From Ancylobacter crimeensis (GTDB lineage: Bacteria; Pseudomonadota; Alphaproteobacteria; Rhizobiales; Xanthobacteraceae), in contig NZ_JALKCH010000014.1 in assembly GCF_023016805.1 (NCBI RefSeq), forward strand, positions 1-64,000: 64,000 nt of DNA, written 5' to 3'. This document shows positions 17,560 to 25,439 of the stretch, one piece after another (positions within the stretch are counted from its first letter, which is position 1; each line of letters starts with the position of its first letter). The notes below the pieces were generated by a model. It was not told the DNA's origin. It did not search any database and was given only the letters and a program-made list of their open reading frames with translations. The position numbers were made by a program, and so were the translations under genes.

Positions 17560-18216
17560 ATGCACGACTCCATAAAATCTCCGCGAACGGAACTTAGAAC
17601 GCCGAAGGCAGCCGCAGTTGCGGGGATTGTGTTCTCGGCTCTGCTCGTTCCGATACTCGTGCTGCTCCGCACCGCGGTGCCCGCCGATCCGCTCGAACCC
17701 GGCCGCTGGCTGAAGACGGGGCGCGAGGATGTCACCCTGGCGCTGAACCTGATGCCATTCGCGGGGCTTGCGTTCCTCTGGTTCGTCGGCGTGCTGCGTG
17801 ATCGACTTGCCGAAAAGGAGGATCGTTTCTTCGCAACAGTGTTCCTCGGCAGCGCCGTGCTGCTGCTGGCCGTGCTGTTCGTCTCCGCCGCGATCATCGG
17901 CGCCCTTCTGCTGGTCAGCACGGCTGGGGCGGACGATTTCGCCGGGACGACCACGTTCCACATCGCACGCGCCACGATCTTCATCCTGGTGAATGTCTAT
18001 GCTCTCAAGCTCGCCGGCATGTTCATGATCTCCACATCCACGGTCGTCATCTACACGCGCATCGCACCGCGGGGGATCGCAATCGTGGGCTATCTGTTCG
18101 CCCTGGTCCTGCTGTTCGGCAGCTCGCTGGTTTCCTGGGCTTTCATCCTGCTGCCGGCATGGGTGCTTCTCCTGAGCCTCCACATCGTGATCGAGACCTT
18201 CCGTCGGCCGGCATAA
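17560..18216 (+). CDS. Polytopic membrane protein of unknown function
   Basis: The 218-aa protein has about five hydrophobic segments: residues 18-36, 62-80, 93-118, 132-150 and 165-195. A short charged N-terminus precedes them. GGGAGA lies 6 bases before the ATG at 17560. I do not recognise a named family. It is divergent from the SulP gene and convergent with the DUF2950 gene, 12 bases from its stop. Confidence 0.7.
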   Translation: MHDSIKSPRTELRTPKAAAVAGIVFSALLVPILVLLRTAVPADPLEPGRWLKTGREDVTLALNLMPFAGLAFLWFVGVLRDRLAEKEDRFFATVFLGSAVLLLAVLFVSAAIIGALLLVSTAGADDFAGTTTFHIARATIFILVNVYALKLAGMFMISTSTVVIYTRIAPRGIAIVGYLFALVLLFGSSLVSWAFILLPAWVLLLSLHIVIETFRRPA

Positions 18217-18228
18217 GCGGGTTTGACC

Positions 18229-19134
18229 CTATTCCTCGACCGGCCTCCACCCGGCGCCGGGGTCGAAGCTGTCGATCCCGGAGACCCGATGCGCGGTATC
18301 CGGGCCGAGATTGATCTCGTGGACATCTCCATTCTGGCCGCACAGGAAGGTCATCACCCCCGTCTCACCCCATTTCGCGGGATAGGCGAGCATCGCGAAG
18401 CCTGCGAGCAGTCGGCCCTTGACCATGTAGTCATAGGCGCCTCCGGGGGCATGCGGCCCCTGGCGGGTCAGGATACGGTAGACGTAGCCGTTGAACGCCG
18501 AAGATGTGCGCTCGCCGGCCTCGCGCGCCGCGTCGGCAAGGCCCTCGCCGAGCGGGCTGCGGTCGTCCGGCGTTTGCGGCGGCCAATAGAGGCCATCATG
18601 GCGTCCAGGCTGGCTCATGAAACGACGGGCATATTGCGCGACCGGCTCATCGTCGTGCAACGCGCCGAAATATTCGTGCTGCGCGGCGACGAAATCCGCG
18701 CAGACCCCGATCGCGGTGAGTTCGTTGCGCCCCACCGCGCGGTCGATGATCTCCTGCTGCCCGGCCACGAGGTCGAACGACCATCCGGCCTCGGTCTGCT
18801 TCAGCGGAATCGGAAAGCGCCAGCCGATCTTGCCGAACACCAGCACCTTCTCGCCGCCTTCGCCGTCGACGACATCCACCCAACCCGCCGCCAGATTGAG
18901 GAAGACCTCGCGGCGGAATGCATCGGTCTGTGAATCACCGGAACTGAGCAAGGAGCGCCCTTTGGGGCCGAAGATCCGGTCGAGTGCGCCCTCGCCCGCA
19001 CGTGCACCCTCGACAAGCGCGGACGCTGCGGCTTCGGGCGAGGGAAAATGCTCCTGAGCGGATGCCGGTCCACGCCCGAACAACAGACTGCCCGCCAGCA
19101 GCCCCGCATGAAAGATCCAATGACGCTTCGACAT
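18229..19134 (-). CDS. DUF2950 family secreted protein
   Basis: The 301-aa protein has a signal peptide (MSKRHWIFHAGLLAGSLLFG, cleavage after GPASA near residue 26), so it is probably periplasmic. DUF2950 marks: FPSPEAAASALVEGAR, SLLSSGDSQTDAFRREVF, GWRFPIPLKQTEAGWSFD, RAVGRNELTAIGVCADFVAAQHEYF, then GYVYRILTRQGPHAPGGAYDY and MVKGRLLAGFAMLAYPA. The function is unknown. GGAGG lies before the ATG at 19134. It follows the DUF3300 gene by 10 bases; these two families are often neighbours. Confidence 0.88.
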   Translation of the reverse strand: MSKRHWIFHAGLLAGSLLFGRGPASAQEHFPSPEAAASALVEGARAGEGALDRIFGPKGRSLLSSGDSQTDAFRREVFLNLAAGWVDVVDGEGGEKVLVFGKIGWRFPIPLKQTEAGWSFDLVAGQQEIIDRAVGRNELTAIGVCADFVAAQHEYFGALHDDEPVAQYARRFMSQPGRHDGLYWPPQTPDDRSPLGEGLADAAREAGERTSSAFNGYVYRILTRQGPHAPGGAYDYMVKGRLLAGFAMLAYPAKWGETGVMTFLCGQNGDVHEINLGPDTAHRVSGIDSFDPGAGWRPVEE

Positions 19135-19144
19135 GGCTGCCTCC

Positions 19145-20464
19145 TCAGCGTCCACGTCCGCCGCCGCGACCGCCGCCCCCCCCGCCACCCCGCGGCACGG
19201 GCGGGCGGCTGATGGATTGCCGGCTCGCCGCGCCCCGATGGCCATAGGACGCGGCTCGGCCACCAGCCCGGATGTCGTTGAAGGCATCCGGCCGTGGCCG
19301 GGCCCGGGCGGGTGGCCGGTTGGCAACCGGAGCCCTGGGTTGCGGCCTTGGCTGGGCTGCGGGCTTCTGGGTCGGCCTCTGCGCCGGCTTGCCGGCCGAA
19401 GGCCGGGATGCACCGTCCGGCCGCCCGGCTGCCGTCCCGTCGCGACGCGGCGGCGGCGCGGCGCCCGGAACGTTCGGACGACCTCCGGATGCAGGGCGAT
19501 CCAATCCCGCGGCCCCGCCGGGCCGGGCGGCATCCGGTCGTCTGCCCGCCGCACCGGCAAGACCCGGCTTGCTCCCCTGGCCGGGATGGTAGCGGCCGGG
19601 ATCCGGCCGCCATGGGCGTGCATCGCCACCGCCGTTCACGCCGGGCGGTCGCTGGCCGGGAGGTGGTCGTTGGCCGGGAGGGGGTGGGTGATGGCCGAGA
19701 TAGCCGGGCCAGGGCGGTGGATAGACCCAGCCGCGGCCCCAATCCCACGCACTGTCCAGGACACCTCCGACAATGACCCCGGCCCCAAACCCGATCACCC
19801 CTGTACCAACCGTGGAAAGGCCGTCGCCATAGACCACATCGGGATCGTAGCTCGGCACGTAAATGGTGCCAGGCTCGTTGGATTCGATAACGATGTACTG
19901 GGTCTCACCCTCGGTCTGCGTCGTGACCACCTGCTGCTGCGTGGTCTTGAGAGCTCCGCTCCCCTTGGCCTGCTGGCGCAGAGCCTGAATCGCATCGGCC
20001 ACATCCTTGGGCTGGTTCACGAAGGCATCCCCGATATCGCTGGTAGCGTCGAGATCATCGTTCAGCTTCGCGATCACGTCGGGAAAGCGCGCTAGGGCCT
20101 TTACCGCCGGATCCCAGGACTGGGAATCGACACCGGAAAAATCGCCGGCGGCGACGGCGGCCTTGTTCTTTTCGATCCAGCGCGAAGCCTGGACGATCTC
20201 GATCGGATAGGCGCTGACCGGCAGCACCTGCGCGAGCAGCTCGTCGGGGTAGAGTGCGTAAGGCGCGAGCAGCTTGCGCAGTTCCTCGGCCGTGAAGACG
20301 GACGGTGCCCGTGCAACGGTGCCGGCCTGCTTTTCCGCGGCCGGCGCTTCAACGGTATCGGGAGCCGCGCTCTGGGCCGTTGCCTTCCCCGACCCGCCGA
20401 CGCCGAGAGAAATGACGAAGGCAAAGGCGGTGACCACACTCGCCGCTATCCTCCCGTCACCCAT
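19145..20464 (-). CDS. DUF3300 family secreted protein with Pro/Gly/Arg-rich tail
   Basis: The 439-aa protein has a signal peptide (GRIAASVVTAFAFVISLGVG, then AQSAA). The DUF3300 domain lies at about 55-240: FTAEELRKLLAPYALYPDELLAQVLPVSAYPIEIVQASRW, SWDPAVKALARFPDVIAKL, and IYVPSYDPDVVYG. The last 180 residues are low-complexity Pro, Gly, Arg and Ala, ending in a glycine-arginine run. They may be exposed in the periplasm or bind cell wall or polyanions. GGGGAGG lies 6 bases before the ATG at 20464. It is cotranscribed with the DUF2950 gene. Function unknown. Confidence 0.88.
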   Translation of the reverse strand: MGDGRIAASVVTAFAFVISLGVGGSGKATAQSAAPDTVEAPAAEKQAGTVARAPSVFTAEELRKLLAPYALYPDELLAQVLPVSAYPIEIVQASRWIEKNKAAVAAGDFSGVDSQSWDPAVKALARFPDVIAKLNDDLDATSDIGDAFVNQPKDVADAIQALRQQAKGSGALKTTQQQVVTTQTEGETQYIVIESNEPGTIYVPSYDPDVVYGDGLSTVGTGVIGFGAGVIVGGVLDSAWDWGRGWVYPPPWPGYLGHHPPPPGQRPPPGQRPPGVNGGGDARPWRPDPGRYHPGQGSKPGLAGAAGRRPDAARPGGAAGLDRPASGGRPNVPGAAPPPRRDGTAAGRPDGASRPSAGKPAQRPTQKPAAQPRPQPRAPVANRPPARARPRPDAFNDIRAGGRAASYGHRGAASRQSISRPPVPRGGGGGGGRGGGRGR

Positions 20465-20498
20465 ACTCGCCTCCCCGCCCCTGCACATGTCCCATCGT

Positions 20499-21734
20499 TC
20501 AATGACCCCCGCTGAAGACGAGGGTCTCGATCGGCAGAATGAGCGCCTGGATGCGCAGCAACAGGGCATGCACCAGCGCAACGGTGTCGACGACGTGCAG
20601 ATAGGTCGCCCTCAAGATGCCGACGTCGCCGGACGCGATGAGGGCGTGATTGTCGGAATAGGCGTTCGCCACGCAGCTCGAGCCGGGCGGCACGTCATCG
20701 AGCCCACCCGCATAGAGCGGCTCGAGGAACACCGTGATGGTGCCGGGCTGCTGCACCTGCTGGGCATCGAGAAGCTGTTCGCCGGCACGGAATTGTCCCG
20801 CCGCGATGAAGCCCTGCACCTTGGTGACCACCATGGGTATGATGGTGAAGGGCTTGGAGATGCAGGTCGCCTCCGCCACCATGCCGGGCCTCATGATCTG
20901 CGCTTCGATCTGGCCGAAGCCGGCGATGAGCCGGTTGCGACCGATGCCATCCGGAATAAGTACGCCGGCCGGGCGCGCCAGCGGATTGACGATATCGCCG
21001 ACCTGCAGCGCGAACTGTTCGACCCGCCCGCTGACGCCGGCGCGGACGACCATCTTGGCGATTTCGACCTCCGCCTCCGCCAGTGCCGCCGCCGCGCTCG
21101 CGCGCTGGGCCGGCAGCAATGTGTCGAGCCGGGCCTTAGCGCTCTCTCTCGCCGCGTCGGCGGATGCGACCGCGCCCGTGCGCTGGTCAACGACATTCTG
21201 CAGCCGCTCCATCTCCCGCTTCGTGACCACGTCCGCGTTGCGCCGAAACAGCTCCTGCTTGGTGGCGAGTTCATCGTTCGCCTGCTGCAGCGCCTCGCGG
21301 GCCTGCGTAACCCCGCCTTCGGCAGCAGCGACGTCGGACCGCGCCGCCACCATCGCGGCATCGGCTTCCGCGATCCGGCGGCGCGCGCTTTCCGCAGCGG
21401 CCTCCTGGCGCGAACTGTCCAGTCGGAAGATCGGCTTGCCGGCCTCGACATGGTCCGTCTGGCCTACATAGATCTCGGCCACCCGCCCGATGGTTTCCGG
21501 CGCGATCGGGATCGTGCGGAAATAGGCAGTCACGTTTCCGGTCGCCGGGTGATTGTAGAAGATGATGGTGATGAGCCCGACCGTGAGCATCAGGCAGGAT
21601 ACGATGCCGTATCGCAGCTCGTACCAGACCGAGTAGATGTTGATCTCGTATCCGAACCGCTTGCCCTGCCAATAGCGGCGATAGAGATAGTCCGGCAGAA
21701 CGGTCAGCATCGAGCAGAGCAGAAGCTCAAGCAT
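20499..21734 (-). CDS. HlyD-family membrane fusion protein, YiaV-like
   Basis: The 411-aa periplasmic adaptor is anchored by one N-terminal helix (about residues 45-62, GIVSCLMLTVGLITIIF). A biotinyl-lipoyl-like half follows (GRVAEIYVGQTDHVEAGKPIFRLD), then a long Ala-rich coiled coil at about 108-225 and the second lipoyl half (VVRAGVSGRVEQFALQVGD). Its start overlaps the stop of the upstream DUF3302 gene by 8 bp with GAAGG in front, so the two are translationally coupled. The same pairing occurs in E. coli yiaW-yiaV. No inner-membrane pump or TolC gene is adjacent, as with yiaV. Confidence 0.85.
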   Translation of the reverse strand: MLELLLCSMLTVLPDYLYRRYWQGKRFGYEINIYSVWYELRYGIVSCLMLTVGLITIIFYNHPATGNVTAYFRTIPIAPETIGRVAEIYVGQTDHVEAGKPIFRLDSSRQEAAAESARRRIAEADAAMVAARSDVAAAEGGVTQAREALQQANDELATKQELFRRNADVVTKREMERLQNVVDQRTGAVASADAARESAKARLDTLLPAQRASAAAALAEAEVEIAKMVVRAGVSGRVEQFALQVGDIVNPLARPAGVLIPDGIGRNRLIAGFGQIEAQIMRPGMVAEATCISKPFTIIPMVVTKVQGFIAAGQFRAGEQLLDAQQVQQPGTITVFLEPLYAGGLDDVPPGSSCVANAYSDNHALIASGDVGILRATYLHVVDTVALVHALLLRIQALILPIETLVFSGGH

Positions 21735-22170
21735 GCTCGCCTTCCCCGATTGCGCGCGGGACGTGCCCGGTACCGGATGCGTGCGCGGATGAGAGGTCTG
21801 CCCGATCACCCGGCGCCGGCGGTGGCGGCAGGCCAGCCACGGCTTCCGACGCGCGGGCGATGCGGTTCAGCGGTGTGCCGAAATCGGGCAGGTCGATGAA
21901 GGCGAGCAGCAAGGCCGCCACCCAGAACAGGTGCACATGGGTGAAGAGGGCGAGCAGGCACAGAACGCCGACGATCTCAAGCTGCAGCTTCTGGCTGCGA
22001 TGGGCCATGCGCTCGGGCAGCGAATGCAGATAAAGGAAGAACACGCCGGCAAACAGCACGGCGCCGATCAACGTCAAGGCGGCGATGATCATGAGGATGT
22101 CGGCATCGCCGGGCGCCGTTATGAAGAAGGGCAGATGTTCCGGCGGGGCCGGATTGATTGCGGGTGTCAT
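21727..22170 (-). CDS. DUF3302 (YiaW-like) inner membrane protein
   Basis: The 147-aa protein has two hydrophobic helices, at about 25-48 (LMIIAALTLIGAVLFAGVFF) and 63-90. The core YLHSLPERMAHRSQ followed by LFTHVHLFWVAALLLA matches by eye the YiaW pattern LHxxPxRxAxxRxx...LFTxHxxxFW. The C-terminal 45 residues are Pro-rich and probably cytoplasmic. GGGAG precedes the ATG. It overlaps the HlyD-like gene by 8 bp and likely forms an envelope complex with its product. Confidence 0.75.
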   Translation of the reverse strand: MTPAINPAPPEHLPFFITAPGDADILMIIAALTLIGAVLFAGVFFLYLHSLPERMAHRSQKLQLEIVGVLCLLALFTHVHLFWVAALLLAFIDLPDFGTPLNRIARASEAVAGLPPPPAPGDRADLSSAHASGTGHVPRAIGEGEHA

Positions 22171-22203
22171 GAAATGCTCCCTCGAAATGGCACGCCGTTG
22201 CGG

Positions 22204-22689
22204 CTAGTTCCCCCAGGAGAGGAACATGCCGACATCGCCGGGCATGCCGTTCGGCCACTCGACGATCATGGCGGATAGCCTGTAGCCGGCGGGCTTCAGC
22301 CGCTCCTGCCAGAGTTCGAAGGCCTGGCGCGGCCGCCCTGTGAGGGTTTCGGGCCAATGGGCCTGCGTGTTGTTGATAGCCCGCCCGTGGTCGGTGCACA
22401 GACTGACCGGAAAGCGCATCACCATGATCTCGGTGTCGCCGCGCTCGGCGGCCATCTTGAGCTTGGCCAGCAGGTTTCTGGTGATTTCGTGGACCTTCTC
22501 CGGGGTCAGCGCGATGGGCGTCGCGAGTTGCTTTTCCAACTCCTTCCGTGCCTTCTGCGCCGCATCCATGGTGTCGACCGCCTCATGCGCCCGAACGGCC
22601 GCGATCTTGTCCATGTAGCCCCGCAGATCCGTTGCGGACATGAAGCTCTCGTCGCCCAATTCGGTCTGGGCTTTCGCCGCATCGCTCAT
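22204..22689 (-). CDS. Conserved-looking soluble protein of unknown function
   Basis: The 161-aa protein is predicted cytoplasmic. Residues 1-85 are helical and charged (MDKIAAVRAHEAVDTMDAAQKARKELEKQL, coiled-coil-like). The C-terminal half looks alpha/beta (EIMVMRFPVSLCTDHGRAIN and GYRLSAMIVEWPNGMPGD). It has a strong ribosome site (GGGAGGAAG) immediately before the ATG. I do not recognise the family. It lies between the PPK2 gene and the DUF3302/HlyD pair in the same direction, 33 and 39 bases from each, so it is probably an operon member. Confidence 0.7.
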   Translation of the reverse strand: MSDAAKAQTELGDESFMSATDLRGYMDKIAAVRAHEAVDTMDAAQKARKELEKQLATPIALTPEKVHEITRNLLAKLKMAAERGDTEIMVMRFPVSLCTDHGRAINNTQAHWPETLTGRPRQAFELWQERLKPAGYRLSAMIVEWPNGMPGDVGMFLSWGN

Positions 22690-22728
22690 CTTCTTCCTCC
22701 CTTGCAGATCGCGACCGGATATCCCGGC

Positions 22729-23547
22729 TCAGAACACCGCCGGCACATGATGCATGACGTCTTCCGGCTCGACATAACCATGGGGCTTCTGTCGCTTTGG
22801 CAGGGTGATCTTTTCCGACTTTGGTTTTTCATAAGGAATTTTCGACAAAAGGTGCGTGATGATGTTGAGACGCGCCTTCTTCTTGTCATTTGAGTCGGCG
22901 ACATACCATGGCGCCCAGTCGCTGTCGGATGCCACAAACATCGCATCACGGGCCCGCGAATAGTCGTACCAGCGACTATAGGACCTGAGATCCATCGGCG
23001 AGAGCTTCCACGACTTGCGCGGATCGCTCATCCGGCTTTCGATGCGCCGCGTCTGCTCATCCGGAGTGACCTCGAGCCAGTATTTCAGCAGTACGACGCC
23101 GGATTCGGCGATCACGCGCTCGACCGAGGAAATACCTGCAAGAAACTTCTCGGCCTGATCTTCCGTGCAGAAACCCATCACGCGCTCGACGCCGGCCCTG
23201 TTGTACCAACTGCGGTCGAAGATGACGACTTCGCCTGCCGCGGGAAGATGAGGCAGGTAACGCTGCGAATACATCTGGCTCTTCTCGCGCTCGGTTGGTG
23301 CCGGCAGCGCCACGACACGGAAGACACGCGGACTGACGCGTTCCATGATGGCCTTGATCGTGCCGCCCTTTCCCGCTCCGTCACGTCCTTCGAAGATGAT
23401 GCAGATCTTGGCGCCGGTCGCGCAGACCCATTCCTGCAAAGCCACCAGTTCGCCGTGAAGACGCCGCAGCTCCTCCTCATACGCCTTGCGGGAGAGCTTC
23501 TGCCCTGCGGGCCGCTGCTCCTCCACGGATTTCCGTTGCTTGCCCAT
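22729..23547 (-). CDS. ppk2: Polyphosphate kinase 2 (PPK2)
   Basis: The 272-aa P-loop kinase transfers phosphate between inorganic polyphosphate and nucleotides (usually making NTP from NDP). Walker A FEGRDGAGKGG is at residues 52-62 and Walker B VVIFDRSWYNR at 107-117. The lid-region text ERVMGFCTEDQAEKFL follows, then WKLSPMDLRSYSRWYDYSRARD and WAPWYVADSNDKKKARLNIITHLL, all typical of single-domain class I PPK2. I start at the ATG at 23547; a longer in-frame reading adds 38 non-family residues. Polyphosphate-driven energy supply fits the surrounding stress genes. Confidence 0.92.
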   Translation of the reverse strand: MGKQRKSVEEQRPAGQKLSRKAYEEELRRLHGELVALQEWVCATGAKICIIFEGRDGAGKGGTIKAIMERVSPRVFRVVALPAPTEREKSQMYSQRYLPHLPAAGEVVIFDRSWYNRAGVERVMGFCTEDQAEKFLAGISSVERVIAESGVVLLKYWLEVTPDEQTRRIESRMSDPRKSWKLSPMDLRSYSRWYDYSRARDAMFVASDSDWAPWYVADSNDKKKARLNIITHLLSKIPYEKPKSEKITLPKRQKPHGYVEPEDVMHHVPAVF

Positions 23548-23725
23548 GATACCATCTCTTGCCGATGATGAACGCCAATGGTGCGCCGGCTCCGGTCGAC
23601 GGTGGGGATCGTGCGTGCCGGCCATATGATCGCACGGCATCAAGATCTCCGGGCGTATCATACTGTAGGTTACGGAGCGCCTGCTCTATCCGATCGATGC
23701 AGGTGCCCCTTTCGAAGATGTTCGC

Positions 23726-25411
23726 TCACGACCCGGTGGTGGCCACGATGATCGTCCCCCACAAGGTGAGCAGAATCTGCGCAATCGGATAGGCGGGCGT
23801 GTACCCCAGAACCGCCACCGGGCTCTTCGAGCGATCCTGAACGGCCGCCATGGCCGCCGTCATCGTCAATGCACCGGCAACTCCGCCAAGCAGGAGGATA
23901 GGATTCATGCGCAATACGTAGCGACCGAAATAAAGACCCACCAGAAGAGGCGTAAGCGTCACCACCGCTCCCCCGATCAGAAGGCTGATCCCGACCTCGC
24001 GGATCGCCGACAGGAAGACCGGCCCGGCGTGAAGTCCGGTGAGCGCGACGAAGGCGGCGAGACCAAGCGAGGTCATCAGCGACACCGCGCTATCGGGAAT
24101 GCGGCCGAAGAGCGGATATGTGGTGCGCAGATGCCCCACCACGAGACCTGCCATCAGCGCCCCGACGCTGGTACCGAGCGACACTAAGATACCGCCGATT
24201 GGGATCTGGATGAGCGCGCCGACGAGACCGCCCAGAAAGATGGCAAAGCCCAGCGTCACGAAGTCCGTCGCCGTTGTGCTGGTGATCAGCGAGCCGAGCT
24301 CGCCGGCAGCCCGCGTCACCACCCCCTCGGGACCCACAATGGTCAGGATGTCGCCCCGCTGCAGGACCAGATCGGGGATCAGCGGCAGCTCGGCACCTCC
24401 CCGCGTGACCGAACGCAGGTAGAGATAGCGAGCCCACTCCTCCTGTGACGCATCCAGCACCGTCATGCCGTGGCGCCGCGTCAGCAGCACGTCGCTGATC
24501 AGGAAAGGGAACTCAAGAAGCGTTCGGTCCTCCACCTCTTCTGCTTCCGCGCCGAGCAACTGGACAATGGCCTCGCGACGCCCGCTCACCGCCACGACAT
24601 CACCGATCGCGAGACGCAGATCGGGTGTGGCGTCTCGCGTGGCGCCGCCACGATTGACGCGCAGGATGAACAGGCGGCTGTCCGGAACCAGATGCTCGGC
24701 CTCGATGACCGTCTTGCCTGCGGCCCGGCCGCCTTCCACGACGCGATAGGCCCGGAATTCGAACTGCCGATAACCGGATACCGTATCTGCAAGCGGACGT
24801 TTGATGCCCAGCGCTTTTTCGAGCTTGCCAGCCTCCGCCTGCAAATCGATGCCGAGCAGGCGCGGCGCGGCGGCACTGCAGAACCAGATCGCACCCGCGG
24901 CTCCGAAGAGATAGCAGACGGCATCGGCGACAGCGACGTGGGCGATGAGCAGGGCCCTCTCGGGCTCGCTAATTGGCAGGGAACCGATGGCCTCCGTTGC
25001 GGTGCCCATCGCCGGGCTCTGGGTCAGGGCTCCCGACAGCAGCCCCGCCGCGAAGCCGGCATCCAGATGGAGCAGGCGGGCCACGACGAGAGCGGTGAAC
25101 AGGCCGGTGACGGTACACACCAGGGCAAGCGCCACCGACCTCAATCCGTCCTTCCGGAGGGTCGGCAGAAATTGCGGACCTACCGAATATCCGATGCCGA
25201 ACAAGAACAGCAGGAAGAGAAAGGCCTTCGTCATGGCCGAGATCGGCACCTCGGCGAATTGGCCGATCAGAATGCCCGCGAACAGCGATCCCGTGACCGG
25301 CCCGAACGAAAACCCTCCGAACCTCATGGACCCGATCAGATAGCCCATCGCAATGGTGAGGTAGAGTGCGAGCTCGGGATATCTGACGAGGAAGGACGCG
25401 ACAGCGGCCAT
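23726..25411 (-). CDS. AspT/YidE-family transporter with two RCK_C domains (second copy)
   Basis: The 561-aa membrane protein has the architecture of aspartate:alanine exchangers. An N-terminal bundle of about five helices (residues 10-175, including FGGFSFGPVTGSLFAGILIGQF and GLLSGALTQSPAMGTATEA) comes first. Two regulator-of-K-conductance C-terminal domains follow at about 205-380 (with VVEGGRAAGKTVIEAEHL and RGDILTIVGPEGVV), then a second bundle of about six helices ending GGVAGALTMTAAMAAVQDR. It follows the paralogue at 25440 by 28 bases. Membrane halves around paired RCK_C domains are diagnostic of the family; the exchanged substrate is not readable. Confidence 0.88.
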   Translation of the reverse strand: MAAVASFLVRYPELALYLTIAMGYLIGSMRFGGFSFGPVTGSLFAGILIGQFAEVPISAMTKAFLFLLFLFGIGYSVGPQFLPTLRKDGLRSVALALVCTVTGLFTALVVARLLHLDAGFAAGLLSGALTQSPAMGTATEAIGSLPISEPERALLIAHVAVADAVCYLFGAAGAIWFCSAAAPRLLGIDLQAEAGKLEKALGIKRPLADTVSGYRQFEFRAYRVVEGGRAAGKTVIEAEHLVPDSRLFILRVNRGGATRDATPDLRLAIGDVVAVSGRREAIVQLLGAEAEEVEDRTLLEFPFLISDVLLTRRHGMTVLDASQEEWARYLYLRSVTRGGAELPLIPDLVLQRGDILTIVGPEGVVTRAAGELGSLITSTTATDFVTLGFAIFLGGLVGALIQIPIGGILVSLGTSVGALMAGLVVGHLRTTYPLFGRIPDSAVSLMTSLGLAAFVALTGLHAGPVFLSAIREVGISLLIGGAVVTLTPLLVGLYFGRYVLRMNPILLLGGVAGALTMTAAMAAVQDRSKSPVAVLGYTPAYPIAQILLTLWGTIIVATTGS

Positions 25412-25439
25412 CTGGGAAGACTCCGGACGCGGCGGCAGA

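Noticed and set aside
19145-19700. Repeat array in the GC-rich 3' end of the DUF3300 gene
   Set aside because: The repeated text is low-complexity Pro/Gly/Arg coding sequence without regular spacers, so it is not a CRISPR array or a tandem DNA repeat.
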